Counted from the stretch's first letter, positions 42,299 to 51,436 are shown. The stretch: DNA of 58,898 nt from Dinoroseobacter sp034111085 (GCA_034111085.1 JAWUXZ010000002.1:1-58898), one strand, 5' to 3'. Program-made: numbers and translations. The notes: a model not told the origin generated them from the letters alone.

Positions 42299-43906
42299 AT
42301 GACCTATTCTCCTGATCGACGCAGTGTGCTGACGATGGCTGTGGCTGGCGGCTCGGCTATGATGTTGCCAAACTTGGCTAACGCGGCCGTAACAGCCTTT
42401 AAGCAAGGTGTCGCGGAAGCCGCCTCAAGCGATGACGACTTGGCGCGCTTTTACCGCGAAGCCAACTATGCACCAATCTGGACGGGCGAGGGCGATGCCG
42501 TGCGTCGCAGCAGTTTGTTGAACGCGCTTCACCTGGCTGGTGACCACGGTCTACCATCGGGACGCTACACACAAGAGGCGTTCGTGCGTCTGTTCTCTGA
42601 TGTGGACAGTGCGCGCAGTCGGGGCTTTGCCGAGGTCGAGGCCTCGCGCATGTACCTGAGCTACGCCCGCGATATGCAGTCCGGCGCGATTGAAAACCCT
42701 GAGGCCGTTGATGCGGGTATCGTGCGCGCACTTCCGCGCCGGGACCGGGTCGAGTTGTTGAAGGCGGTTGCCGGTACGACACCTGAGGCGACGATCCGTA
42801 GCCTGATTCCCACAGATCCGCGATATACACGGCTTCTAAAGGTCAAGATGGAGCTTGAGCAGGCGTTGTCAGATGGCGGCTGGGGGCCAACCGTGCAGGC
42901 CAATTCCTTGCGGGTAGGTGATACCGGCAATTCAGTCATATCGTTGCGCAACCGGCTGATCCGTATGGGATATCTGTCGCGGAGCACAACTGCGACCTAC
43001 GACACTGCGCTTGAACGTGCTGTCCAAAACTTCCAGATCGATCATGGGCTGGAGGCCGATGGCGCTGCAGGTGCTGCAACCATGCGCGCGATCAACACCG
43101 AGCCATTAGAGAGGTTGCAATCCGTGATTGTGGGGCTCGAACGCGAGCGCTGGATCAATTTCGAAGGAGGCCTTGGTGCGCGCCATGTCTTTGTGAACAT
43201 TGCTGATTTTCATGTCCAAATCTACGATGACAACAAGGTCACGTTCGAGACGCGTTCGGTTGTTGGACGCGCACGGATCGACAAACGCACGCCTGAGTTT
43301 TCCGATCAGATGGAGCATATGGTCATCAACCCGACTTGGTATGTGCCGCGCTCCATCGCTACAAAAGAGTACCTGCCTAACATGCAACGCAATCCCAACG
43401 CGCATGGCTACTTGCGGATTGTTGATGGACGTGGGCGCGAGGTCAGCCGTGCAAGCATCGATTTCTCACAGTATACAGAGCGCAATTTCCCTTTCGACAT
43501 GCGCCAGCCGCCCTCGAACCGCAACGCGCTTGGTCTTGTGAAGTTCATGTTCCCGAACAGGCACAACATCTACCTCCATGATAGTCCTGCAAAAAACCTG
43601 TTTGATCGGGAAGTGCGCACTTATTCTTCGGGTTGCGTCCGCCTCGCTAAGCCATTCGATTTTGGCTACGCGATCTTGGCCAAGCAAGAAGCCGACGCAG
43701 TGACCTACTTTCAGTCCATTTTGCGCACCGGCGAGGAAACTCACGTCGATCTCGACCAGAACGTGCCCGTTCACATCACCTATTGCACCGCTTGGGTTCC
43801 GCCCAAAGGTCGTGCGCAGTACCGCACCGATATTTACGGGCGTGACGCTGCGCTGTGGTCGGCAATGGCGCGTGCAGGGGTGGCGTTGCGCGCGGTTCAA
43901 AGCTAA
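42299..43906 (+). CDS. L,D-transpeptidase with peptidoglycan-binding domain (YcbB type)
   Basis: A 535-residue exported enzyme that makes 3-3 cross-links or anchors proteins in peptidoglycan. The N terminus SPDRRSVLTMAVAGGSAMM is a twin-arginine-like signal. A scaffold domain (about 40-190) and a peptidoglycan-binding helix bundle (about 203-265, DTGNSVISLRNRLIRMGYL) precede the YkuD domain (about 295-470). The catalytic cysteine is C446 in TYSSGCVR, with the partner histidine H427 in NIYLHDSP. The large size with the inserted loop between those two motifs is typical of the YcbB subgroup. It is divergent from the DUF882 gene and is followed by lpxD after 77 bases. Confidence 0.92.
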   Translation: MTYSPDRRSVLTMAVAGGSAMMLPNLANAAVTAFKQGVAEAASSDDDLARFYREANYAPIWTGEGDAVRRSSLLNALHLAGDHGLPSGRYTQEAFVRLFSDVDSARSRGFAEVEASRMYLSYARDMQSGAIENPEAVDAGIVRALPRRDRVELLKAVAGTTPEATIRSLIPTDPRYTRLLKVKMELEQALSDGGWGPTVQANSLRVGDTGNSVISLRNRLIRMGYLSRSTTATYDTALERAVQNFQIDHGLEADGAAGAATMRAINTEPLERLQSVIVGLERERWINFEGGLGARHVFVNIADFHVQIYDDNKVTFETRSVVGRARIDKRTPEFSDQMEHMVINPTWYVPRSIATKEYLPNMQRNPNAHGYLRIVDGRGREVSRASIDFSQYTERNFPFDMRQPPSNRNALGLVKFMFPNRHNIYLHDSPAKNLFDREVRTYSSGCVRLAKPFDFGYAILAKQEADAVTYFQSILRTGEETHVDLDQNVPVHITYCTAWVPPKGRAQYRTDIYGRDAALWSAMARAGVALRAVQS

Positions 43907-43983
43907 ACCCGGCCTCAACGGGATTGAATGGCGGTTCGGGTTGCCCGAGCCGCCGTTATTCATCTTAAGGGGACCCACGCCGC

Positions 43984-45075
43984 ATGGCCCATAGCATCGA
44001 AGATCTCGCCCGCGCTTTGGGGGCCCAGGCAGTGGGCAATACCGCGCTGACAATAACCCATGCGTCAGAACCAAAGTCAGCATCGCCAGATGCCTTGGCG
44101 CTTGCAATGTCTGAAAAATATGCAGGCGGTCTGCGCGAAGGTAGCGCCCGCGCCGCGATCCTTTGGGACGGAGCTGATTGGCAAAGCTACGGGCTGGAGG
44201 CCGCGATTTTTGTGGCGCGCCCTCGTTTGGCCATGGCAGGTCTTAGCAAAGCATTTGATCCCGGTCCTGAGATTGCGCCTGGTATTCATTCAACTGCGGT
44301 CATCGACCCAAGCGCCCAGATCGGTGCCAATGCAGCAATCGGTCCGTTCGTGGTGGTCGAAAGTGCCGTTCAGATCGGGCAAAACGCTCGAATTGGTGCG
44401 CACACGAATATTGCACATGGATCATATATTGGCGCGGATGCTCTGATCGCCCCCGGTGTTCGCATTGGCTCAAAGGTAAAAATTGGCGAACGGGCCATCA
44501 TACATTCAGGCGCGGTTCTGGGCAGCGACGGCTTTTCATTTGTAACACCAGAAAAATCAAGCGTAGAGCAGGTCCGTGAGACCCTTGGCGACCGAGGCGA
44601 GGCTAAGCCGCAATCTTGGACACGCATACACAGTTTGGGTGGCCTACAGATTGGTGATGATGTCGAGATCGGTGCAAACTGCGCAATAGATCGCGGAACA
44701 ATTGCCGACACGGTTATTGGGCGCGGTACGAAACTCGATAATCTCGTTCATATCGGTCACAACGTTCAGGTTGGTGAAGACACGTTGCTATGCGGTCAGG
44801 TCGGCATCGCAGGAAGTGCGCGGATCGGCAGTCGCGTGGTGCTTGGCGGGCAATGCGGCGTGTCCGACAATATATTTGTCGGCGATGATGTGATCTGTGG
44901 CGGTGCGACCAAGATATTCACCAATGCGCCTGCGGGACGCGTGATGATGGGCAGTCCGGCCATGAAAATGGAAACTCATGTCGAGATTTACAAAGCGCTG
45001 CGCCGTCTGCCACGCCTTGCCGCTACTGTCGCAGGGCTCCAGAAAGCTGTTTCAAAGCCACCTCAGAGTGACTAA
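43984..45075 (+). CDS. lpxD: LpxD, UDP-3-O-acylglucosamine N-acyltransferase
   Basis: A 363-residue trimeric acyltransferase that adds the second 3-hydroxyacyl chain in lipid A synthesis, using acyl-ACP. The N-terminal uridine-binding domain is at about 1-100. The left-handed beta helix of hexapeptide repeats (IGANAAIGPFVVV, IGQNARIGAHTNI, VRIGSKVKIG) follows, and the catalytic histidine region is LVHIGHNVQVGEDTLLCGQVGIAG. The usual neighbours (bamA, fabZ, lpxA) are absent. Instead an acyl carrier protein and a ketosynthase follow, 35 and 310 bases downstream. Confidence 0.94.
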   Translation: MAHSIEDLARALGAQAVGNTALTITHASEPKSASPDALALAMSEKYAGGLREGSARAAILWDGADWQSYGLEAAIFVARPRLAMAGLSKAFDPGPEIAPGIHSTAVIDPSAQIGANAAIGPFVVVESAVQIGQNARIGAHTNIAHGSYIGADALIAPGVRIGSKVKIGERAIIHSGAVLGSDGFSFVTPEKSSVEQVRETLGDRGEAKPQSWTRIHSLGGLQIGDDVEIGANCAIDRGTIADTVIGRGTKLDNLVHIGHNVQVGEDTLLCGQVGIAGSARIGSRVVLGGQCGVSDNIFVGDDVICGGATKIFTNAPAGRVMMGSPAMKMETHVEIYKALRRLPRLAATVAGLQKAVSKPPQSD

Positions 45076-45110
45076 ATGAGTGCCACATCTGCCACAAAGG
45101 GCTGCACGTC

Positions 45111-45380
45111 ATGACACAATCGGTTCAGGACAAAGTCGTTGCCATCATCGCAGAGCAGGCGGTGCTGGAGACGTCTGATGTGACGCTTACGGCTACGCTC
45201 GACGACCTTGGGATCGACAGTTTGGGCCTGGTGGAATCGATCTTTGCAATTGAAGAAGCCTTTGATATTCAAGTGCCTTTCAATGCGAACGAGCCAACTG
45301 ACAGTAATTTTGACATCTCCAGCGTCGCTGCCATCGTTAAGGCTGTCGAAGGCTTGGTCGCCGAGCAAGGCACAGGCTGA
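45111..45380 (+). CDS. Acyl carrier protein
   Basis: An 89-residue carrier protein whose serine S37 in DDLGIDSLGLVES is the site for the phosphopantetheine arm. It is acidic and helical as expected. The central loop (VPFNANEPTDSNFDISSV) is longer than in housekeeping AcpP, and the protein resembles specialised carriers such as those of very-long-chain or polyketide systems. It lies between lpxD and a ketosynthase and starts 35 bases after lpxD. It is probably not the main fatty-acid carrier, and the chain it carries is unknown. Confidence 0.9.
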   Translation: MTQSVQDKVVAIIAEQAVLETSDVTLTATLDDLGIDSLGLVESIFAIEEAFDIQVPFNANEPTDSNFDISSVAAIVKAVEGLVAEQGTG

Positions 45381-45385
45381 ACCAC

Positions 45386-46594
45386 ATGAACCGCGTAGTG
45401 ATCACAGGGCAGGGCACGATCAACGCTCTGGGCACAAATGTCGCGCAAACGCTCGAAGCGTTTCGCAACGGGGTCTGCGGAATTGGCCCGCTGGAGTTCC
45501 GCGATGTCGACCGTTTGTCCATCAAGATCGGCGGGCAGGTCAAAGGCTATAGCCCTGAAGTTGAATTTAACCGCCAGCAAATCGCGCTCTATGACCGGTT
45601 CACACAGTTCACTCTGCTTGCCGCGCGCGAAGCCATTAACCAATCTGGTCTAACTTTTACGGGCGAACTTGCAGCAACATCCGGCGTAATCCTTGGCACC
45701 GCGGGCGGCGGCGTCACGACATGGGATGAGAATTACCGCACCGTCTATGAAGAGGGCAAAAACCGCGTTCATCCTTTTGTGGTTCCAAAGTTGATGAACA
45801 ACGCGGCCGCCAGCCATGTCTCGATGACCCATAACCTCAAGGGGCCGAGCTTTACCGTTGCGACCGCCTGCGCGTCATCCAACCACGCGATGGGCCAAGC
45901 GTTCCAGTTTATCCGCTCAGGCATGGCCACGGTCATGGTCACAGGTGGATCCGAATCGATGCTGTGCTTCGGGGGCGTAAAAGCCTGGGAAGGATTGCGG
46001 GTTATGTCCAAAGACGCGTGCCGTCCGTTCAGCGCCAATCGCAACGGAATGGTTCAAGGCGAAGGGGCGGGGGTGTTCGTGTTCGAGGAATACGAGCATG
46101 CTAGAGCGCGCGGTGCCGAAATTCTCGCCGAAGTGATCGGCTTTTCCATGACTTCTGATGCCGCAGATATCGTGATGCCGTCCAAACAAGGGGCCGCGCG
46201 CGCGATTTCCGGTGCGATGCGCGATGCCAAGATTTCGCCCGATCAGGTCGGCTACATCAACGCCCACGGCACTGGCACGGCGGCCAATGACAAAACCGAA
46301 TGCGCTGCGGTTGCCGATGCTTTGGGCGCGCATGCCAACGAGGTTATGATTTCATCCACGAAGTCCATGCACGGCCATCTGATCGGCGGGACGGGCGCGG
46401 TGGAACTGCTCGCCTGAATTATGGCGCTGCGCGAAGGCGTGATCGCGCCGACCATCGGTTACGAGGAACCGGATCTTGATTGCGCCCTCGACGTGGTGCC
46501 AAACGAGGCCCGCGAGGCCTCGGTTGATGTGGTGCTGTCAAACGCGTTTGCGTTCGGCGGGTTGAATGCGGTTCTAGCGCTCAGGCGAATTTAG
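45386..46594 (+). pseudogene. Beta-ketoacyl-ACP synthase interrupted by an in-frame TGA
   Basis: A FabF/KAS II-like condensing enzyme, read from ATG 45386 to TAG 46592. Residues 1-343 contain the complete catalytic triad: C162 (VATACASSN), H294 (NAHGTGT) and H329 (KSMHGHLIGG). At 46415 the frame meets TGA, just after GAVELLA. Beyond it the same frame continues without shift for 58 codons with family-like sequence (MALREGVIAPTIGYEEPD, then SNAFAFGGLNAVLAL), which is the normal C terminus. One base separates TGA from TGC, TGT or TGG. The truncated product would lack the C-terminal strand and the Gly-rich FGG motif. It starts five bases after the ACP gene, so the two form a unit. Confidence 0.85.
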
Positions 46595-46598
46595 CGCC

Positions 46599-47183
46599 CT
46601 ACTGCTGCGCTTCCAGTCGTGCCTGCATCCAGTCAAACGATGCGGTAAACCCTCGCAAAGATGCCGTAACAATGACGTTCGCGCTCGGGTCTGCAAAAGG
46701 CGCGATGCGGACAGTTGCCACGGCACCGCCTTTGAGATTCTCGACCATTTCTGGCGGAAACCCCATGCGTGCGTAGCAACCTAATTCATTGCAAAAATCA
46801 AAGGAGTAGACGAGCGCTTCGGAGTCATCGATGAAAAACTGCACACCCTCTGAGAGCGCGGTTTCCAAGGGCGTAATGATCGTTGCCCCGGCAATGGCAG
46901 TCTGGCCAGGTGGCAGGGCAAACGCGGTGATTTCCGCAACGCTCGTGCCGTCAGCATCGATCAACAATTGGTACATCTGGCAAGGCTCGAACGTACCTTC
47001 TTCCTGCTTCACGCAGCGAATCTGCCAATCGTCAAACTGCTCGGCAACATAGGTAGCGCCAATGCGCGTCTCGACCGGTTGGCCAAGCGGCAATTCGGCC
47101 TGTTGCGCATACGCGGTGCCTAAAGTGCCAGCGATGGTGGTCGCAACGAAACCCAAGCGGACGAACTGATTTATGGTCTTCAT
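46599..47183 (-). CDS. IalB-family exported protein
   Basis: A 194-residue periplasmic protein of the invasion-associated locus B family, known from Bartonella and widespread in alphaproteobacteria. A Sec signal peptide (KTINQFVRLGFVATTIAG, cleavage near TAYAQ) is followed by the core, in which EQFDDWQIRCVKQE, PCQMYQLL and SFDFCNELGCYARMGF carry cysteines likely to form disulfides. The molecular function is unknown. It is convergent with the ketosynthase gene, whose stop is only four bases away. Its promoter lies in 47184-47300. Confidence 0.87.
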   Translation of the reverse strand: MKTINQFVRLGFVATTIAGTLGTAYAQQAELPLGQPVETRIGATYVAEQFDDWQIRCVKQEEGTFEPCQMYQLLIDADGTSVAEITAFALPPGQTAIAGATIITPLETALSEGVQFFIDDSEALVYSFDFCNELGCYARMGFPPEMVENLKGGAVATVRIAPFADPSANVIVTASLRGFTASFDWMQARLEAQQ

Positions 47184-47594
47184 GACCCTCTCCCGTGACG
47201 ACTGTTTGGACAGGCGATAGCATGGGTAGGTTCAGAATGGCAGATGGATTTTAGTGGAAAAGCGGTCTTTCGGGATGAAGTCTGTGGCGCTGCGTCCGCA
47301 AGCAAAAGGGGTCCGCAAGCGAACCCCTTTTGTCGTTTTTCTCCCTGTCGAACTAGGCCGACTTTGTTATATGCCGCACGCTACGGCGTCATGATGGATC
47401 GGTCAACAGGTAAAATATTCATAAAACCTCAAGAAAAACGTAAAAAGGACCGCGCCCGAAGGCACGACCAGTCAACAAGGAGGAAAACTGTCCACAAGGC
47501 CCTCGAATAGCGTGCGAACTGTGCAAGCAGACTGGCACAGAAGGGTTAAGAATGTATTGTGCCGCAAAACAGTGTTTCCGGGGAAGGGTATCTC
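47184..47594. other. Intergenic stretch with an orphan terminator
   Basis: This 411-base region separates the divergent ialB and HerA-like genes. It contains a strong plus-strand terminator hairpin at 47303-47340 with no plus-strand gene before it. A direct repeat GTCCGCAAGC occurs at 47294 and 47311. A 39-codon basic reading frame (47391-47510) and an AAGGAGG at 47476 without a standard start codon nearby are also present. A small RNA or a regulated leader of the HerA-like gene are the best explanations. Confidence 0.5.
47303..47340 (+). terminator. Orphan Rho-independent terminator hairpin
   Basis: CAAAAGGGGT (47303-47312) pairs perfectly with ACCCCTTTTG (47323-47332) around a ten-base loop, followed by TCG and five T. 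The nearest plus-strand coding region upstream ends at 46594 with the ialB gene in between on the other strand, so the terminated transcript is not a known gene. The A/T base of the stem would also allow weak function on the minus strand. Confidence 0.7.
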
Positions 47595-49145
47595 ATGCAC
47601 CAGGCGGACCGAATTCTCGTAGGCGGCGGCGGTGAAAACTACGCTGAGGCGCAACATCTCCGCCTGGACTATGCCAATCGCCATGGTCTAATCGCAGGTG
47701 CAACGGGCACCGGAAAAACCGTCACTCTGCAAATCTTGGCGGAAGGCTTTTCTGCCATGGGCGTTCCGGTGTTTTTATCTGATGTGAAAGGCGATCTGTC
47801 GGGTTTGTCGCGCGCAGGAGACGCGGGTCACAAGCTGCACGGCGCGTTTGTTAGCCGCGCAGACACAATCGGCATCGCCGACAGCTACGCTTACGAGGCA
47901 TTTCCAGTCACTTTCTGGGATATGTTCGGCAAGTCTGGTCATCCTGTGCGCACGACAGTCGCAGAAATGGGGCCACTGCTGCTGAGCCGACTGCTAGAGC
48001 TGTCTGATGCCCAAGAGGGAATACTGAACATCGCGTTCAGGATTGCCGATGAGCAGGGCCTAGGCCTTTGCGATCTCAAGGACTTACAGTCCCTTCTTGT
48101 CTGGGTAGGTGAAGCGCGGGGCGAACTTAGTTTGCGTTATGGCAATATCTCGGTGGCTTCAATTGGGGCGATCCAGCGCCGCCTATTGGTGTTGGAGAAC
48201 CAAGGCGGAGCCGAGTTCTTTGGTGAGCCCGCGCTAGATTTGGCCGATCTCATGCATGTGACACCTGAGGGGCGCGGCCAAATAAACATCCTGTCGGCGG
48301 ATAAATTGATGTCGTCGCCAAGGCTTTACGCCACCTTCTTACTATGGCTTCTCAGCGAGTTATTCGAGACGCTGCCCGAGGTTGGCGATCCTGACAAACC
48401 GAAGCTCGTTTTCTTCTTTGACGAAGCTCATCTGCTGTTTGATGACGCACCTAAAGCGCTGCTCGACAAGGTGGAACAGGTCGCACGCTTGATCCGGTCC
48501 AAGGGCGTTGGTGTCTATTTCTGCACCCAGAATCCTGATGATGTGCCTGAAGATATCCTCGGCCAGCTCGGTAATCGCGTCCAGCACGCTTTGCGCGCCT
48601 ACACCGCGCGTGACCGAAAAGCGCTGAAAATGGCGGCACAAACCTATCGCGACAATCCAGACATCAACATCGAGCAATCAATTCGAGAAGTCGGGGTCGG
48701 CGAAGCAGTTACCAGTTTTCTGGAAGACAAAGGCATTCCGGGCATGGCCGATCGCACATTGATCCGACCACCATCTTCGCAACTCGGTCCTGTCACGCCA
48801 ATGCAGCGATCTGAAACGATCGCAGCATCTCCAGTGCACGGAAAATACGACACCCGGCTTGATCGTGAAACTGCCTACGAGATATTGCGCGCGCGCGCTC
48901 AGAAAGCCGCCGCCGAAGCTGAAATTTCCGAAACTGCAGCGGAAGAAGCCACAGCGTCCGAGCGTGAATATCAGGCGGGGCGGCGCTATTCCGGCACACG
49001 CGTCACTCGGTCAACGTCTGGCCGTTCAAGCCGCGAACAGAACTTTGGTGAGGCCATGACACAGATGGTAATGAAAGAGCTTTCCGGCACCACAGGCCGC
49101 AAATTAGTGCGCGGAATCCTTGGTGGGCTGTTTAAAGGCCGTTAA
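47595..49145 (+). CDS. HerA-like NTPase (DUF853, YjgR type)
   Basis: A 516-residue P-loop NTPase of the HerA/FtsK superfamily, DUF853 branch. Walker A is GATGTGKTVTLQ near residue 37, Walker B is VFFFDEAHLLF near 275, and the arginine-finger region DILGQLGNRVQHALRAYT follows. The C-terminal 80 residues are rich in Ala, Glu and Arg and look disordered or coiled. The ATG at 47595 follows GGGGAAGGG; a GTG 36 bases earlier was rejected. HerA relatives pump DNA, but this branch is a widespread housekeeping-like protein without a defined role. No NurA-type nuclease is nearby, so it is not evidence of a defence system. Confidence 0.87.
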   Translation: MHQADRILVGGGGENYAEAQHLRLDYANRHGLIAGATGTGKTVTLQILAEGFSAMGVPVFLSDVKGDLSGLSRAGDAGHKLHGAFVSRADTIGIADSYAYEAFPVTFWDMFGKSGHPVRTTVAEMGPLLLSRLLELSDAQEGILNIAFRIADEQGLGLCDLKDLQSLLVWVGEARGELSLRYGNISVASIGAIQRRLLVLENQGGAEFFGEPALDLADLMHVTPEGRGQINILSADKLMSSPRLYATFLLWLLSELFETLPEVGDPDKPKLVFFFDEAHLLFDDAPKALLDKVEQVARLIRSKGVGVYFCTQNPDDVPEDILGQLGNRVQHALRAYTARDRKALKMAAQTYRDNPDINIEQSIREVGVGEAVTSFLEDKGIPGMADRTLIRPPSSQLGPVTPMQRSETIAASPVHGKYDTRLDRETAYEILRARAQKAAAEAEISETAAEEATASEREYQAGRRYSGTRVTRSTSGRSSREQNFGEAMTQMVMKELSGTTGRKLVRGILGGLFKGR

Positions 49146-50449
49146 CCAAGCTCGCGCACTTTGAGGCGGACGAGACGGTTATCTTTGCGCGTTACGACCT
49201 CGAACCTAAAGCCGTGGAAAGAGAATACCTGACCTTGCGTCGGGATCGTCTGGGCCTCGTGGATGACGAGGCCGGCAACGGTATTTGCCTCCTCATCTGG
49301 CAGGTTCCATTCGGTTGCGCGGTTCAGGTCGCGGATTGTCATCGCACCATCGATCAGGAAGCTGCCATCGTCGGCCGCGCGTACTGGGTGATCGGCCAAG
49401 GGGTCAAATTCATCGGTGATCTCACCGACGATTTCTTCCAAGATATCCTCAAGCGTGATCAAGCCTTGCAGCGCGCCGTATTCATCAACAACAAGCGCGA
49501 AGTGCGTGTGACGCTTAAGAAATTGCCGCATCTGATCATCAAGAGTCGTCGTCTCCGGCACAAAATACGGCGTCATAGCAACGTCCGTGACCTTGAAAAC
49601 CGAAAGTGCTGCTGCCGAGGCGTCCGGCCCGCGCATCAACTTATCCATCGCGCGCAACAGGTTTTTGGCATGAATCACACCGACAATATTTTCACGATCC
49701 TCGCGGAAGATCGGCAGCCGCGTGTGCGAGCTTTCCAAGCATTGCGACAAGATCGTCTCAGGCGGATCATCGGCATCGATCATCTCGATCTCCGAGCGGT
49801 GCAGCATGATCTCTTCAACCGTGCGGTCCCCAAGATCGAGCGCGCCTAGAAGCCGGTCGCGATCCTCTTTTTCAACGACGCCTTCAGAATGACCGATAGT
49901 TAATGCGCCCATGATCTCTTCGCGCACTGAAAGCATGTTGGCGCCTGCATCAATCCTGACGCCGAAGGGGCGCAACACCCCCCGGACAATGACCCTGACT
50001 GCAGCCACGACTGGTGACAGAACCGTGATGAATAGCCCAGTCAGCGCCGCTGCGCGCGCGGCGGTTTTTTCAGGGTCGTTGATGGCGTAGGTCTTGGGCA
50101 GAACTTCAGCAAATACCAGCACAAGCGCTGTCATCACTAAGGTGGCCAGTACAACACCAGAATCACCAAATGCCCTTGTAAACAAGGCCGTTGCGAGTGA
50201 AGTTGCTAAAATATTCGCGAGGTTATTGCCCAGAAGGATGCCGCCGATCAGGCGCTCGTTGTCTTCCTTCAAGACCAGCGCTTTGCCTGCACCAACGTTT
50301 TTCTCGCGGTCAGACATGGAGCGCAGCTTGCCGCGCGACGCAGCTGTCAAAGCCGTCTCAGAACCTGAGAAAAAGCCCGAAACCACCAGTAGCACCAAGA
50401 TCACAGCAGCTGTGACCCAGAATCCCATGTCGAGCGCACTCATATCCAT
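49142..50449 (-). CDS. CorC/HlyC-type membrane protein with CBS domains
   Basis: A 435-residue inner-membrane protein of the hemolysin-C/CorC (CNNM-like) family, probably involved in magnesium or cobalt efflux. Four hydrophobic helices form the DUF21 domain (about 10-190), then a pair of CBS domains (about 210-335, including EEIMLHRSEIEMIDADD and FALVVDEYGALQGLITLED), and finally the CorC/HlyC C-terminal domain (about 350-430). It is convergent with the HerA-like gene, overlapping by four bases at the stops. It lies downstream of xerD on the same strand, with a 64-base gap. Confidence 0.9.
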   Translation of the reverse strand: MDMSALDMGFWVTAAVILVLLVVSGFFSGSETALTAASRGKLRSMSDREKNVGAGKALVLKEDNERLIGGILLGNNLANILATSLATALFTRAFGDSGVVLATLVMTALVLVFAEVLPKTYAINDPEKTAARAAALTGLFITVLSPVVAAVRVIVRGVLRPFGVRIDAGANMLSVREEIMGALTIGHSEGVVEKEDRDRLLGALDLGDRTVEEIMLHRSEIEMIDADDPPETILSQCLESSHTRLPIFREDRENIVGVIHAKNLLRAMDKLMRGPDASAAALSVFKVTDVAMTPYFVPETTTLDDQMRQFLKRHTHFALVVDEYGALQGLITLEDILEEIVGEITDEFDPLADHPVRAADDGSFLIDGAMTIRDLNRATEWNLPDEEANTVAGLVIHEAQTIPTQGQVFSFHGFRFEVVTRKDNRLVRLKVRELG

Positions 50450-50513
50450 TAGCCTTACCGCCTTTGCCGTTTAAGCATTTGTTATGGGGGTGCGGGGCAA
50501 AGGCTTCAATCCC

Positions 50514-51434
50514 TCAGCCGTCTTGATCTGCCAACGGATGATGCGTCAGCACCAAGTCTTTGAGGCGCGCATCAAGCACATGGGTGTATATCTCCGTTGT
50601 GGCGATATCGGCGTGCCCGAGCAGAGTTTGGATCGCACGAAGGTCCGCGCCATTGGACAAAAGATGCGTCGCAAAGGCGTGGCGCAGCACATGAGGTGTA
50701 ACAGTCGCCGGGTTCAAACCCGCCTTCAAAGCAAACCCCTTGATCAAACCGTACACTCGGTGGCGGGTCAGATGGCCCTTTGCCCCGCGCGATGGAAACA
50801 GGAATTTTGAAGGGGCAGCGCCCGGCTCAACACCCGCTTCTACGTGCGTTAACCATTCGGCCAATGCTGCCCGCGCAGGCGTAGACAGCGGCACCATCCG
50901 TTCTTTGCCACCTTTACCGCGCACTAAAAGCATCCGTGGATCACCCTTGGCAGAGGCCAACGGGAGTGAAACCAACTCCGTCACCCGCATTCCGGTGGCA
51001 TAGAGCAGCTCCATCAAGCACGTATCTCGCAATCGCTCGGCAGGCGAGCGCCCAACAACGCGCGCAGCCTCCAACAATGCCTCAACCTCCCGCTCGCTCA
51101 GGGTTTTTGGCAAGCGTTTGGCGCGCCCCGGCCCGGTAATCTGCAAAGCCGGATTGTCCGCGCGCCACTTTTCTTCATAGGCAAACCGGTAGAACTGCCG
51201 AATGGCCGAAAGCCGTCGCGCGCGGGTCGCACGTGCCAAACCGTCCGCCTCACAAGACACCAAATAGGCCTCGATATCGCTGCGTGTAAGCGCCTCAAGG
51301 GTCGCCCCGCGCCGCGTCGTCCAGTCTGTAAAATCGAGCAAGTCACGCCCATAGCCCATGCGCGTATTTTGCGACGCGTTCCGCTCTGCCGCCTGGGCCT
51401 CAAGAAACGCCGAGATTGCGCGCGACGCCTCCAT
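50514..51434 (-). CDS. xerD: Tyrosine recombinase XerD
   Basis: A 306-residue site-specific recombinase that, with XerC, resolves chromosome dimers at dif. An N-terminal SAM-like core-binding domain (about 1-90) is followed by the catalytic domain with R150 (ATGMRVTELVSL), K174 (RGKGGKERMVPL), H248 and R251 (TPHVLRHAFATHLL), H274 (LLGHADIATTEIYTH) and the nucleophile Y283. Length and motifs fit XerD better than a phage integrase, and no attachment site or phage gene is near. It starts after a two-base gap from the upstream hypothetical gene, so the two are one transcript. Confidence 0.93.
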   Translation of the reverse strand: MEASRAISAFLEAQAAERNASQNTRMGYGRDLLDFTDWTTRRGATLEALTRSDIEAYLVSCEADGLARATRARRLSAIRQFYRFAYEEKWRADNPALQITGPGRAKRLPKTLSEREVEALLEAARVVGRSPAERLRDTCLMELLYATGMRVTELVSLPLASAKGDPRMLLVRGKGGKERMVPLSTPARAALAEWLTHVEAGVEPGAAPSKFLFPSRGAKGHLTRHRVYGLIKGFALKAGLNPATVTPHVLRHAFATHLLSNGADLRAIQTLLGHADIATTEIYTHVLDARLKDLVLTHHPLADQDG

Positions 51435-51436
51435 GC

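Noticed and set aside
46415..46417. TGA in the ketosynthase as a selenocysteine codon
   Set aside because: Condensing enzymes are not selenoproteins, the site is not catalytic, and I saw no reason to assume a SECIS element. Mutation or error is simpler.
47391..47510. 39-codon, very basic reading frame between ialB and the HerA-like gene
   Set aside because: No ribosome site before its ATG and no family resemblance. The strong AAGGAGG lies inside it, not before it. Kept only as a note in the intergenic entry.
47559..47594. Upstream GTG start for the HerA-like NTPase
   Set aside because: The ATG at 47595 has a better ribosome site (GGGGAAGGG) and gives a compact N terminus.
47595..49145. HerA-like NTPase as part of a defence system
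   Set aside because: It is the common DUF853 type, with no nuclease, SIR2 or other defence partner next to it.
50514..51434. Tyrosine recombinase as a phage or island integrase
   Set aside because: Length, motifs and the housekeeping neighbours fit chromosomal XerD.
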